Source: Roseinatronobacter domitianus
GTDB taxonomy: Bacteria > Pseudomonadota > Alphaproteobacteria > Rhodobacterales > Rhodobacteraceae
Reading direction: 5' to 3'
Length of the DNA stretch: 64,000 nucleotides
Assembly: GCF_023336755.1 (NCBI RefSeq)
Contig: NZ_JALZWP010000003.1
Coordinates: forward strand, 212,638 to 276,637
In this document: positions 26,606 to 34,540 of the stretch, in pieces
Layout: every line of letters begins with the position of its first letter
How positions within the stretch are numbered: position 1 is the stretch's first letter
Program-made: the position numbers and the translations under genes
The notes under the pieces: generated by a model
Told to the model about the DNA's origin: nothing
Databases searched by the model: none
The model's input: the letters and a program-made list of their open reading frames with translations, nothing else

Positions 26606-27775
26606 ATGGCACAAGCGCAGATCGTGGGCTGGTCCCACACCGCCTTCGGCAAATCAGAGGCCGAGACCACCGAAGCCCTGATAGCCCAAGCCCTCGCCCC
26701 TGCGCTGGAACATGCGGGCATTGGCGCGGAAGATGTCGATGGCATTTTTGTGGGCGTCTACAACAACGGATTTTCCCGCCAAGACTTTCAAGGCGCGCTT
26801 GTCGCCATGGCGGACGAACGTTTCGCCCATACCCCTGCCACGCGCTATGAAAATGCCTGCGCCACCGGGTCAGCCGCCCTGCATGGCGCGATGGATTTCA
26901 TCGAATCCGGGCGCGGGCGCATTGCGCTGGTGGTGGGCGCTGAAAAGATGACCGCCACCCCTATTGCCGAGGTGGGCGACATTCTGCTGGGGGCAAGCTA
27001 CCGCGCCGAGGAAGCCGAGGTTGATGGCGGGTTCGCGGGCCTGTTTGGGCAGATCGCGGCCAGCTATTTCCAACGCTACGGCGACAAATCGGAAGAGCTG
27101 GCCATGATCGCCGCCAAGAACCACGCCAACGGCATGGCCAACCCGCTGGCCCATATGCGCAAACCCTTTGATGTGGCGTTCTGCAACACCGTATCGGACA
27201 AGAACCCGCGCGTGGCGGGCCCGCTGCGACGCACCGATTGCTCGCTTGTCAGCGATGGGGCGGCAGTGCTGGTGCTGGCGGATGCGGACACGGCTGCTGG
27301 CCTGAACCGGGCGATTTCCTTTCGCGCACGCGCCCATGCGAATGACATCATGGCCCTGTCGCGCCGCGATGTGCTGGAGTTCAAAGGCGCGCGGCTGGCG
27401 TGGGGCCGCGCGCTGGCCGATGCGGGTGTCACGCTCGATGACCTGTCGCTTGTCGAATCGCATGACTGCTTCACGATTGCCGAACTGCTGGAATATGAAG
27501 CCATGGGGCTGGCAGAACCGGGCCAAGGCGGCCGCGTCATCCGCGAGGGGATTACCGCCAAGGACGGGCGCTTGCCGGTGAACCCCTCTGGTGGGCTGAA
27601 ATCCAAGGGCCACCCGATTGGCGCGACCGGCGTGTCGATGCATGTGATGGCCGCGCAACAACTGACGCATGACGCGGGCGACATGCAGATACCGGGCGCC
27701 AGTATGGCAGGCGTGTTCAACATGGGCGGGGCGGCTGTGACGAACTATGTTTCGATCATGGAGCGGGTGAAGTGA
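26606..27775 (+). CDS. SCP-x-type thiolase / acetyl-CoA acetyltransferase
   Basis: This 389-residue thiolase-fold protein has the nucleophile Cys in ENACATGSAALHGAM near residue 92 and the C-terminal NPSGGLKSKGHPIGATG loop near residue 330. The final conserved Cys-containing motif of classical thiolases is replaced by FNMGGAAVTNY, as in SCP-x-like thiolases. It could cleave or form beta-ketoacyl-CoA. It overlaps the acyl-CoA ligase gene by 4 bases (GTGA), with a PCC-domain gene third. A GGGAGGA site precedes the ATG. Physiological substrate is unknown. Confidence 0.85.
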   Translation: MAQAQIVGWSHTAFGKSEAETTEALIAQALAPALEHAGIGAEDVDGIFVGVYNNGFSRQDFQGALVAMADERFAHTPATRYENACATGSAALHGAMDFIESGRGRIALVVGAEKMTATPIAEVGDILLGASYRAEEAEVDGGFAGLFGQIAASYFQRYGDKSEELAMIAAKNHANGMANPLAHMRKPFDVAFCNTVSDKNPRVAGPLRRTDCSLVSDGAAVLVLADADTAAGLNRAISFRARAHANDIMALSRRDVLEFKGARLAWGRALADAGVTLDDLSLVESHDCFTIAELLEYEAMGLAEPGQGGRVIREGITAKDGRLPVNPSGGLKSKGHPIGATGVSMHVMAAQQLTHDAGDMQIPGASMAGVFNMGGAAVTNYVSIMERVK

Positions 27776-29346
27776 GCATGGACCTGTCGCAAGGCATGAC
27801 GCCCGTATCTACCCGTGTGATGAACCTGTCGCATCTGCTGACGGAAAGCGCACGCCGTGCGCCCGATGACTTGGGGCTGGTCTGGGGTGAGCAAAGCTGG
27901 ACTTGGGCCGAACTTGAGGCCCGCGCCACCGCCTTTGCCCGCGTGTTGGTGCAGGATTACGGTGTGCAAAAGGGCGACCGCGTGCTGGTGCAATCGGCCA
28001 ATTGCAACCAGATGTTCGAAGCGGTTTTCGGATGTTGGCGCGCGGGGGCTGTGTGGGTGCCAGCAAATTACCGCCAATCGCCCGAGGATGTGGCCTTCCT
28101 TGCGCAATCCTCTGGTGCGAAACTGATGCTTTGCGGGGCCGAATTTGCAGAGCACGCGGCGGCCTGCGGCCTGCCCACCATCGCCATTGGCGACTCGGAG
28201 TTCGGCCCGGATTATGAGGCGCTGATCGCCCCCCATATCGGCCAGCCGCAGCCGGTGGCCGACGTTTACCGCGACGACCCGTGCTGGTTCTTCTTCACTT
28301 CCGGAACCACCGGGCGGCCCAAGGCGGCGGTTCTGACACATGGGCAAATGGCCTTTGTCATCACCAACCACCTGTGCGACCTTATGCCCGCGACCGGGCC
28401 CCAGGATGCATCACTCGTCGTGGCACCCCTATCGCATGGCGCGGGCATTCATCAACTGAGCCAAGTCGCGCATGGGGTGAAAACCATCCTGCCCGCGGGC
28501 GCGAAATTCGACCCCGATGAACTGTGGGCGCTGGTCGCGCGCTGGCGCGTGACCAACATGTTCACCGTGCCAACCATCGTGAAACTGTTGGTCGAACACC
28601 CAAGCGTCGACGCGCATGACCACGCGTCCTTGCGCTATGTCATCTATGCAGGCGCACCAATGTATCGCGCCGACCAAATCCGCGCGCTGGAAAAGCTGGG
28701 GCCAGTGCTGGTGCAGTATTTCGGGCTGGGCGAGGTGACGGGCAACATCACCGTGCTGCCGCCAGCGCATCACCATACTGACGACGGGGCCATGCGCATC
28801 GGCACGTGCGGGTTTGCCCGAACGGGAATGCAGGTGCAGATACAGGATGCCGAGGGGCAAGAGGTGGCAGCGTATGAGACCGGCGAGATAGCCGTCATCG
28901 GCCCCGCCGTCTTTGCCGGGTATTTCAACAACCCCGATGCCAATGCAAAATCCTTCCGGGGTGGCTGGTTCCTGACCGGCGATCTGGGGCATATGGACAA
29001 GGCTGGCTTCGTCTATCTGACGGGCCGTGCATCGGATATGTATATCTCTGGCGGGTCGAACATCTACCCGCGCGAGATTGAAGAAAAATTGCTGATGCAC
29101 CCAGCGATCTCTGAGGTCGCGGTGCTGGGCGTGCCCGACCCGGTCTGGGGCGAGGTGGGGATGGCGGTTTGCGTCTGCAACGGAGATCCGCCCGCCGACC
29201 TGCTGGACTGGCTATCGGGCAAACTCGCCCGCTACAAGCTGCCGCGCCATGTCGTGTTCTGGGACGAACTGCCGAAATCCGCCTATGGCAAGATCACGAA
29301 AAAGATGATCCGCGAGGAACTGGATGCGCGCGGACAACTGCCATGA
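27772..29346 (+). CDS. Acyl-CoA synthetase (AMP-forming ligase)
   Basis: This 524-residue ANL-superfamily enzyme has the AMP-binding P-loop FFTSGTTGRPKAA near residue 170, the YFGLGEVTGN equivalent of the YGxTE motif near residue 318, the GWFLTGDLGHMD hinge, and the catalytic Lys region KSAYGKITKK near the end. It activates a carboxylic acid as its acyl-CoA. Start is GTG at 27772 or ATG at 27778; the GTG overlaps the thiolase stop. The glycine-poor FGLGEVTGN suggests a less common subfamily; acid specificity cannot be read by eye. Confidence 0.88.
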   Translation: MSMDLSQGMTPVSTRVMNLSHLLTESARRAPDDLGLVWGEQSWTWAELEARATAFARVLVQDYGVQKGDRVLVQSANCNQMFEAVFGCWRAGAVWVPANYRQSPEDVAFLAQSSGAKLMLCGAEFAEHAAACGLPTIAIGDSEFGPDYEALIAPHIGQPQPVADVYRDDPCWFFFTSGTTGRPKAAVLTHGQMAFVITNHLCDLMPATGPQDASLVVAPLSHGAGIHQLSQVAHGVKTILPAGAKFDPDELWALVARWRVTNMFTVPTIVKLLVEHPSVDAHDHASLRYVIYAGAPMYRADQIRALEKLGPVLVQYFGLGEVTGNITVLPPAHHHTDDGAMRIGTCGFARTGMQVQIQDAEGQEVAAYETGEIAVIGPAVFAGYFNNPDANAKSFRGGWFLTGDLGHMDKAGFVYLTGRASDMYISGGSNIYPREIEEKLLMHPAISEVAVLGVPDPVWGEVGMAVCVCNGDPPADLLDWLSGKLARYKLPRHVVFWDELPKSAYGKITKKMIREELDARGQLP

Positions 29347-30152
29347 TGCGCCATGTTGTCCATCCCGGAGCAGCGGTTGAACCACGCGTGACCGTGCTGC
29401 CGGTGCAGGCGCATCCGGTCGAAGTTGTCTTGCGCGGTGGTTTGCCATTCGGGGAGGCAGTTGCGACCGCGTTCGAGGGTTTCGAGGGCGGGTTTCTGGA
29501 GCTGCGCGATGTGGCGATGGACCCGCTGGCCTATGTCATCCCCGGCCCCGCACAGAACGGGTTTGCAGCATGGTATAGCGCAACGCAGCAGATGGGTGCA
29601 GGCGCACGGATTGTGCAAGGCTGCGTGCATATGGGCTGGCGCGATGGCGCGCGGTTCACGCATACGCATGGCATATGGGAAGACGCGACGGGCGCTCGGC
29701 ATATGGGGCATATCCTGCCGGATCAGGCGGTGGTCGCGCGCGATTGCACGGTCACGGGCTGGGGGCTGACAGGCGGCTGCCTTGTGGCACAGCCGGACCC
29801 GGAAACTGGGTTTACGCTGTTCCGACCAGAAATGCGCGCGGCGCGCAGCGGCGGCCTGCCCGCGCATCTGGTCACGCTGCGCCCCAATCAGGATATTGGC
29901 GCGGCACTGGCAGGGCTTGGGCTGACAGGCCTTGTGAAGGGTTTGGGCAGCTTGATCGGAACCGAAACCGACGCGGACCGGCTGGACAGCTATGCGACAG
30001 AGATATTGCTGACCGATGGCCATGTCGGTCCGGAGGGTGTGACGCTGCACGCCGCGAGCATCGGGCTGGATGGCCGGATGATCGCGGGGCGGCTGGTGGC
30101 CGGGGCGAACCCGGTTCTGGTGACGGCAGAGCTGTTGGTGCTGACCAAATAG
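29343..30152 (+). CDS. PCC-domain (DUF296) protein
   Basis: This 269-residue protein starts at the ATGATG overlapping the ligase stop. Its core RIVQGCVHMGWRDGARFTHTHGI followed by HMGHILPDQAVVARDCTVTG resembles the PCC/DUF296 fold found in plant AT-hook proteins and bacterial proteins, here possibly duplicated as two domains (about 20-150 and 160-265). No AT-hook is present. Presence as third gene of a thiolase/acyl-CoA ligase operon suggests a metabolic rather than DNA-binding role. The domain call is by eye and moderate. Confidence 0.6.
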   Translation: MMRHVVHPGAAVEPRVTVLPVQAHPVEVVLRGGLPFGEAVATAFEGFEGGFLELRDVAMDPLAYVIPGPAQNGFAAWYSATQQMGAGARIVQGCVHMGWRDGARFTHTHGIWEDATGARHMGHILPDQAVVARDCTVTGWGLTGGCLVAQPDPETGFTLFRPEMRAARSGGLPAHLVTLRPNQDIGAALAGLGLTGLVKGLGSLIGTETDADRLDSYATEILLTDGHVGPEGVTLHAASIGLDGRMIAGRLVAGANPVLVTAELLVLTK

Positions 30153-30153
30153 C

Positions 30154-30232
30154 GGGCTTCGCCCAGGTCTTTGTTTCGGGGGGCTTTGCCCCCGTCCGGC
30201 CCCGTGCCGGGACCGCACTCCCCCAGGATATT
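30154..30232. repeat. GC-rich hairpin cluster (intergenic element)
   Basis: Directly after the PCC gene stop there are three stems: GGGCTTCGCCC (about 30155-30163), GGGGGCTTTGCCCCC (30179-30193) and GTCCGGC...GCCGGGAC (30094+100 region, 30194-30213). They are followed by CCCCCAGGATATTTTTAC. I recognise this type of element as common downstream of genes in Rhodobacteraceae; it may serve as terminator. The Mu-like remnant begins just beyond it. Confidence 0.55.
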
Positions 30233-30241
30233 TTTACAAGG

Positions 30242-30871
30242 ATGACCGAAGGCGCGGGAAGCCCTGTATCGGGGTCGCGCTTGGCTGAAGTCTGCAAGCT
30301 GAATATAAAATTTGCAAAGCGTTTCAGGGATATGCGCATTGTCCATGCCTTCGAACGGGACAACAAACGGTTCACAGACCGGCATGAATTCCATGTCAAG
30401 CGCGGCCTGACCGCACGCCCGATGCAAGCCCTTATGGGGGACGCGCACACAGTCGATCTGACCAGCGGCCAAAAGGCATTTCTGATTGCATGGATGGACT
30501 GTTCCAGCGGATATATCTGGGCAACGCCGGTCATGACACGAGGCAATCAAGGTATCTCGCAAAGGGACGTGGCGAATTCGCTTTATGAGGTTGTGACCTG
30601 CCCGTGGGGCGGTATGCCTGAAACCTTCATCATCGATAACGGCGGTGAATATGGGTTCATTTCGGAATGCACGACGCGGTTCGCGGCCATGGCTGACCTG
30701 TCGAACCTCAATGTGATCCGGTGCCAACCCTATCACCCAGAAGGCAAAGCACGGCTGGAAGGCGCTTTCCAGACGAAGCCCGCGCGCGTGTGGTGGAATA
30801 TCAGCCGTCCAATCCCGATAGCCCTGAAGAACAACGGCGCAAGAGCACCGAACGGGCGAACGCAGGCTTAA
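30242..30871 (+). pseudogene. MuA-like transposase fragment (DDE core)
   Basis: This frame of about 209 residues keeps the Mu-type transposase/integrase core. Catalytic residues appear in MGDAHTVDL (first Asp), FIIDNGGEYG (second Asp) and GKARLEGAF (Glu). The N-terminal DNA-binding domains are absent, and the full family is about 600-700 residues. After GAFQTK at about 30775 the frame turns nonsensical, while another frame ends ERANAGLMRHFGGKPNGEFDA-like at 30915, its stop overlapping the next ATG. So a deletion or frameshift lies near 30775. It is not expected to be an active transposase. Confidence 0.8.
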
Positions 30872-30911
30872 TGCGCCATTTCGGCGGCAAGCCGAACGGG
30901 GAGTTCGACGC

Positions 30912-31218
30912 ATGAGCAAGATCGAAACACATCACGGCAGAAAAAGAGCGCCGGACTACGCCCAAGCCTGTCACGCTGCACCTGTCCGAAAACGATCTGG
31001 ACATGATCACGCGGGCGTTGCCGCAAGCCTATGACCTGATCAGCGATTTGGGCCGCGCCTGCGAGTTTCTGGGCAATTCAGACAATGACACGCCGGACAT
31101 TACGCCGGTTCTGAGGCTGTTTGCGCGGGCATGTCGCGGGGGTGAAGATGACGAACTGGAAGCCCTGTTCAAGCTGGACCTGAAATTCCGCGACGCGGTT
31201 AAAAGCGAAGGAGCCTGA
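30912..31218 (+). pseudogene. Frameshifted small Mu-like phage gene
   Basis: An ATG at 30912 overlaps the preceding stop (ATGA) and encodes MSKIETHHGRKRAP before losing sense. Removing one G of the GG at 30953-30954 joins it to the frame TTPKPVTLHLSENDLDMI and onward to the stop at 31218, giving a 101-residue protein. The second part alone has an ATG at 31003 (MITRALPQAYDL). Product function is unknown; the position before gemA fits an early-region Mu-like gene. Confidence 0.65.
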
Positions 31219-31219
31219 C

Positions 31220-31629
31220 ATGCCTTTGAGTAGGAAACAGTATTCGCTGATCCATGTGGCGCAATCCAAGTTTGGGATCGATGATGATCTGTATCGGTCG
31301 ATACTGGCGAACCTGTGCGGCGTGACCAGTTCGACCGAGCTTGACCAGGCGGTGTTCGAACTGCTGCTGGGTTTTTTGAATGGCGTGGGTTCAAGCCCAT
31401 GACCCGCAACGGGGCGAACTGTGGCACGCGCCCCGGCATGGCCAGCTATGCGCAGCTTGAACTGATCCGGGCGCTTTGGACCGAATACAGCCGGGGCCGC
31501 GCGGGCCAGAGCGAGTTGAACAAGTGGCTTGAACGCAGTTTCAAACTGACCAGCTTGCGGTTTCTGGACAAGGCCACGGCGGCAAAGGTGATCACGGCGC
31601 TGAAGGCGATGACATCGCGCGCGGCCTGA
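31220..31629 (+). pseudogene. GemA-like (DUF1018) protein, frameshifted
   Basis: The first frame (31220-31402, MPLSRKQYSLIHVAQSKFG) and the second (31399-31629, GTRPGMASYAQLELIRALW) are the N- and C-terminal halves of a GemA/gp16-family protein of Mu-like phages. Adding one T at 31391 changes GVGSSP-stop to GVGFKPMTRNG and restores a continuous protein of about 136 residues. GemA affects host gene expression and DNA supercoiling during Mu growth. A strong terminator follows. Confidence 0.8.
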
Positions 31630-31646
31630 CCCGACCGGACAACGCA

Positions 31647-31682
31647 GAAAGGGGCGCGGTGAAAGCCGCGCCCCTTTCTTTT
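31647..31682 (+). terminator. Intrinsic terminator after gemA remnant
   Basis: GAAAGGGGCGCGG (31647-31659) pairs perfectly with CCGCGCCCCTTTC (31666-31678) across a 6-nt loop, then TTTT. This 13-bp stem is a textbook rho-independent terminator ending the early-region transcript. Confidence 0.88.
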
Positions 31683-31846
31683 GGCAGAACGCCCCATGAA
31701 ATTCACGCTTGGCCGGTCCTGCCCCCTTTAATCGGTGTTTAACGGCGCGTTTGCCCGCAATCCTGATCTGGCATTCCCGGCTTGCGCCGCAAAATGGCTT
31801 TCTGCTACGGTTCAATGGTGCATGGTTTCGGGGCAGATACCCGGCC

Positions 31847-31904
31847 CTTGACAGGTGTCTAGGTTGGACAAGTGTCAAGGCTGACTATGGTCAGACTATG
31901 ACCA
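31847..31904 (+). promoter_or_regulatory. Candidate operator/promoter before phage HTH gene
   Basis: CTTGACA (31847-31853) and TGTCAAG (31873-31879) form one inverted repeat; the TTGACA within it also matches a -35 hexamer. A second one, TGGTCA-GACTA-TGACCA (31888-31904), spans the ATG at 31898. Such a site over the start codon suits autoregulation by the encoded helix-turn-helix protein. No clear -10 lies at the right distance. Confidence 0.4.
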
Positions 31905-32341
31905 GAGAACGCCCCTCAGACTTGCCCTATCCGTCCTGCGCGCAATGCGCGGGCATTGGCATTTATGCCGGTCCAGATTGGCAATATGACCTTGAAGACG
32001 ATCTGGGCTTTGACGTTCTGAAAGCCGTGATCTTGGCGCATGGCGGGCGCGAAATGCACGTCAAGAACACACCCGAACCCGCGACCGATGCGCTTGGACA
32101 AGCGAAAATCTGGATGTCCAAACGGTTTGGGGCAGGCAAGATTATTGTTCACTTTGGCCCCTTGGCCCGCAAGAACCGCGTGGCATGGCTGATCTACACC
32201 ATGCTGCGCGACGGGGCGTCGCTGGCACAGATCGCAGAAGCGGCAAACACCACAATCCGAACAGTTGGGCGTCAAAAAAAACGCCTGCAAGACATGGGCG
32301 CGCTTCCCGCGCCCGACCCTTCCAACACCCGGAGACCTTGA
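31898..32341 (+). CDS. Mu-like phage helix-turn-helix regulator
   Basis: This 147-residue protein has a C-terminal helix-turn-helix (DGASLAQIAEAANTTIRTVGRQ, about residues 107-128) preceded by WMSKRFGAGKIIVHFGPLARKN. Location after gemA and its size fit a Mor/C-like transcriptional activator of a Mu-like phage, but I cannot confirm family membership by eye. I chose the ATG at 31898; the open frame begins earlier but its N-terminal extension looks non-coding. The gpT gene starts 3 nt after the stop. Confidence 0.6.
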   Translation: MTRERPSDLPYPSCAQCAGIGIYAGPDWQYDLEDDLGFDVLKAVILAHGGREMHVKNTPEPATDALGQAKIWMSKRFGAGKIIVHFGPLARKNRVAWLIYTMLRDGASLAQIAEAANTTIRTVGRQKKRLQDMGALPAPDPSNTRRP

Positions 32342-32344
32342 CCG

Positions 32345-33061
32345 ATGATTATCAACGCAGCCACACTTGACGCCATGTTCAAGGGCTTCAAAACGCTCTA
32401 CACCACGGCGGCGCTTGACGCCCCGTCGCAGGCCAGCGAAGTCGCTATGACCGTGACCAGCGCCGCGCGCGACGAAACCTATAACTGGCTTGGCCAGTTT
32501 CCCCAAATGCGCGAATGGGTTGGCGACGAACGCGTGATCCGGCAGCTTGAAGCGCATGGCTTCACCATCACGAACCGCAAGTTCGAAAGCACCATTTCGA
32601 TCGGCCGCGACGACATTGCAGATGATCGCTTGGGCGTGTTCAGCCCGGTGATCCAAAGCATGGGCTATGAGGCCGCAATTCACCCCGATCATGTGGTGTT
32701 CGGCCTGCTGGCGGCTGGCTTTGCCACCGAATGCTATGACGGTCAGAGCTTCTTTGATACCGAACACCCGGTGGTCGATGAAGACGGCCCCGTGACGGAC
32801 GCGGACGGGCGGCAAATGGCCTATGCCAGCCGCGCGCCGCTGAACAAGGCGAACCATGAAGCCGCGCGCACCGCGATGCAGCGTCAGGTATTTGACAAGG
32901 GCCGTCCCTTGGGGATCAAGCCCACGGTTCTGGTTGTGCCCCCGGAACTGGAAGGCGCGGCCATGCGCCTGCTGAACACTGAACATGTGGACGGCGGCAA
33001 CTCGAACGAATGGAAGGGCACGGCGAAACCGATTGTCACGCCCTTTCTGAACGCGGCCTGA
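32345..33061 (+). CDS. Mu-like major head subunit gpT, internally deleted
   Basis: This 238-residue protein matches the Mu gpT major capsid family: IINAATLDAMFKGFKTLYTT at the start, FGLLAAGFATECYDGQSFFD in the middle, and RPLGIKPTVLVVPPELEGAA near the end. Family members are about 300 residues. Here FFDTEHPVVDEDGPVTDADG runs straight into RQMAYASRAPLNKANHEAAR, so about 60 residues of the central region are missing in frame. It is unlikely to assemble a normal head. It lies before gpI, the reverse of Mu order. Confidence 0.85.
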   Translation: MIINAATLDAMFKGFKTLYTTAALDAPSQASEVAMTVTSAARDETYNWLGQFPQMREWVGDERVIRQLEAHGFTITNRKFESTISIGRDDIADDRLGVFSPVIQSMGYEAAIHPDHVVFGLLAAGFATECYDGQSFFDTEHPVVDEDGPVTDADGRQMAYASRAPLNKANHEAARTAMQRQVFDKGRPLGIKPTVLVVPPELEGAAMRLLNTEHVDGGNSNEWKGTAKPIVTPFLNAA

Positions 33062-33063
33062 TC

Positions 33064-33996
33064 ATGACCCTTGTTCACGCCACATGCAGCGAATTGCCGG
33101 GGGGAACCGCGCCTGACACGGTGCAGCTATTGCCCCCCGGCGCGTTCACGGCGCGCGACGGGCGCGGCTTTCGGCTGGACAACCCGAATGGCCTGATCGC
33201 GCTTTTCAAGGCCGACGCGGTGGACAAGCCGGTTGACTACGAACACCAAGAGGATGATCCGGCGCGGCGCGGCAATGGGCCTGTCCCGGCTGCGGGTTGG
33301 ATCAAGTCGCTCTTCTATGACGCCCGGTCCGGCCTATGGGCCAAGGTGGACTGGACGGCCCGCGCGCGCGAGATGATCGCGAACCGCGAATACCCCTATC
33401 TGTCGCCCGTGTTCACGCATGATGCGAATGGACGGATCACACGGCTTATGGGCGCGTCCCTTGTCCATAGGCCAGCCCTACACCTCAAGGCCCTTGCCAG
33501 CGAACAGGAGCAGCCCATGCCCGACACATCGACCCCCTTTGCCCGGATCGCAAAGGCGCTTGGCCTGCCAGATGATGCGACCGAAGACGCCATTCTTGCC
33601 GCCCTGGGCGAGAAGCTGGCCACCGCGTCCGAAGTCACGCCGGACCCGGCCAAATTCGTGCCGATTGAAGCGGTGCGCGAATTGATCGCAGAGCGCGGTA
33701 GCGCCTTGGCGCTGAACTCGGAACAACAGGCGCAAAGCCGCGTGTCAGAGGCCATGCGCGAAGGCTACATCACGCCTGCGATGAAGGATTGGGCCGTGGC
33801 GCTTTGCCGCCAAGACCCGGACAGCTTTGATCGCTTCATTGCGTCCAGCCCCCCGGCCTTTGGCCACCTGTTCGGACCAAGCGGCGCGCGTAGCGTGGCC
33901 CCTGAAAAGCGGTTCAGCACAAGCGCGCAGAGCGCTGAGGAAATGGCCGTCTGTTCGCAGCTTGGGATTGACCCGGCCAAGCTGGCAAAGGTGTAA
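33064..33996 (+). CDS. Mu-like prophage I protein (protease/scaffold)
   Basis: This 310-residue protein starts at 33064, 3 nt after the gpT stop. The N-terminal part (GRGFRLDNPNGLIALFKADA, DYEHQEDDPA, REYPYLSPVFTHDANGRITR) matches the Mu gpI head-maturation protease, and the C-terminal half is a helical scaffold-like region. In Mu, gpI processes and scaffolds the prohead. Length is close to normal, so this gene looks intact, although its neighbours are not. Confidence 0.85.
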   Translation: MTLVHATCSELPGGTAPDTVQLLPPGAFTARDGRGFRLDNPNGLIALFKADAVDKPVDYEHQEDDPARRGNGPVPAAGWIKSLFYDARSGLWAKVDWTARAREMIANREYPYLSPVFTHDANGRITRLMGASLVHRPALHLKALASEQEQPMPDTSTPFARIAKALGLPDDATEDAILAALGEKLATASEVTPDPAKFVPIEAVRELIAERGSALALNSEQQAQSRVSEAMREGYITPAMKDWAVALCRQDPDSFDRFIASSPPAFGHLFGPSGARSVAPEKRFSTSAQSAEEMAVCSQLGIDPAKLAKV

Positions 33997-34080
33997 GCCG
34001 TCACCAGATACCGGCCAGAGCGAGTTCATCACCAGTGCCGGTTCCGTGGCCCCTGACACGGTTCAACAGGGGCCGCGATA

Positions 34081-34114
34081 AGGCGGGGGCGAGGCTGCGC
34101 GCCCCCGCCTGTTT
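34081..34114 (+). terminator. Hairpin after gpI gene
   Basis: AGGCGGGGGCG (34081-34091) pairs perfectly with CGCCCCCGCCT (34100-34110) across an 8-nt loop, followed by GTTTC. It is a strong stem with a short T-tract, between gpI and the next small gene. Confidence 0.65.
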
Positions 34115-34132
34115 CATGAAAGGGAAGGTGCC

Positions 34133-34540
34133 ATGGCAGAGCAAGACATACCGTCCAATGCAGACCGGCGCGCAACCGCGCAAGGTATCCTTGCCATGTG
34201 CCGGGACGTTCGGGCCGATGTTGCCCGGATCGAACGCGAAGCCGAAGCCCTTCTGGCAAGCCTTGAAAATGGCCATGAAGACGCCGTTAAAGTCCCCGTT
34301 CAACGCCCGGCTCAACCCTCGCAGCACTTGCGCGAACACCGCCCCGGACGCCCCAAGAAACTTGCCGCCGATCCTGATTTGCGCGCCTTTGTGGACGCCC
34401 GGTTCAACCGGATGACCTTTGACCAGATCGCGGATGACGTAGCCCAAAACTTCCCGCCAGAACGGCAAGTCAAACGGTCTGCCATTCACGACTGGTATCG
34501 CAGGGTCTATAAACGGAAATATCAATCCGATCCGGGATAG
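34133..34540 (+). CDS. Phage-associated small helix-turn-helix protein
   Basis: This 135-residue protein has a charged coiled N-terminal half (CRDVRADVARIEREAEALL) and a C-terminal segment GRPKKLAADPDLRAFVDARF then FDQIADDVAQNFPPERQVKR, which looks like a DNA-binding helix-turn-helix. GGGAAGG precedes the ATG. It may be a terminase small subunit-like or regulatory protein of the Mu-like remnant; I do not recognise a specific family. It is the last phage-like gene before the host operon. Confidence 0.5.
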   Translation: MAEQDIPSNADRRATAQGILAMCRDVRADVARIEREAEALLASLENGHEDAVKVPVQRPAQPSQHLREHRPGRPKKLAADPDLRAFVDARFNRMTFDQIADDVAQNFPPERQVKRSAIHDWYRRVYKRKYQSDPG

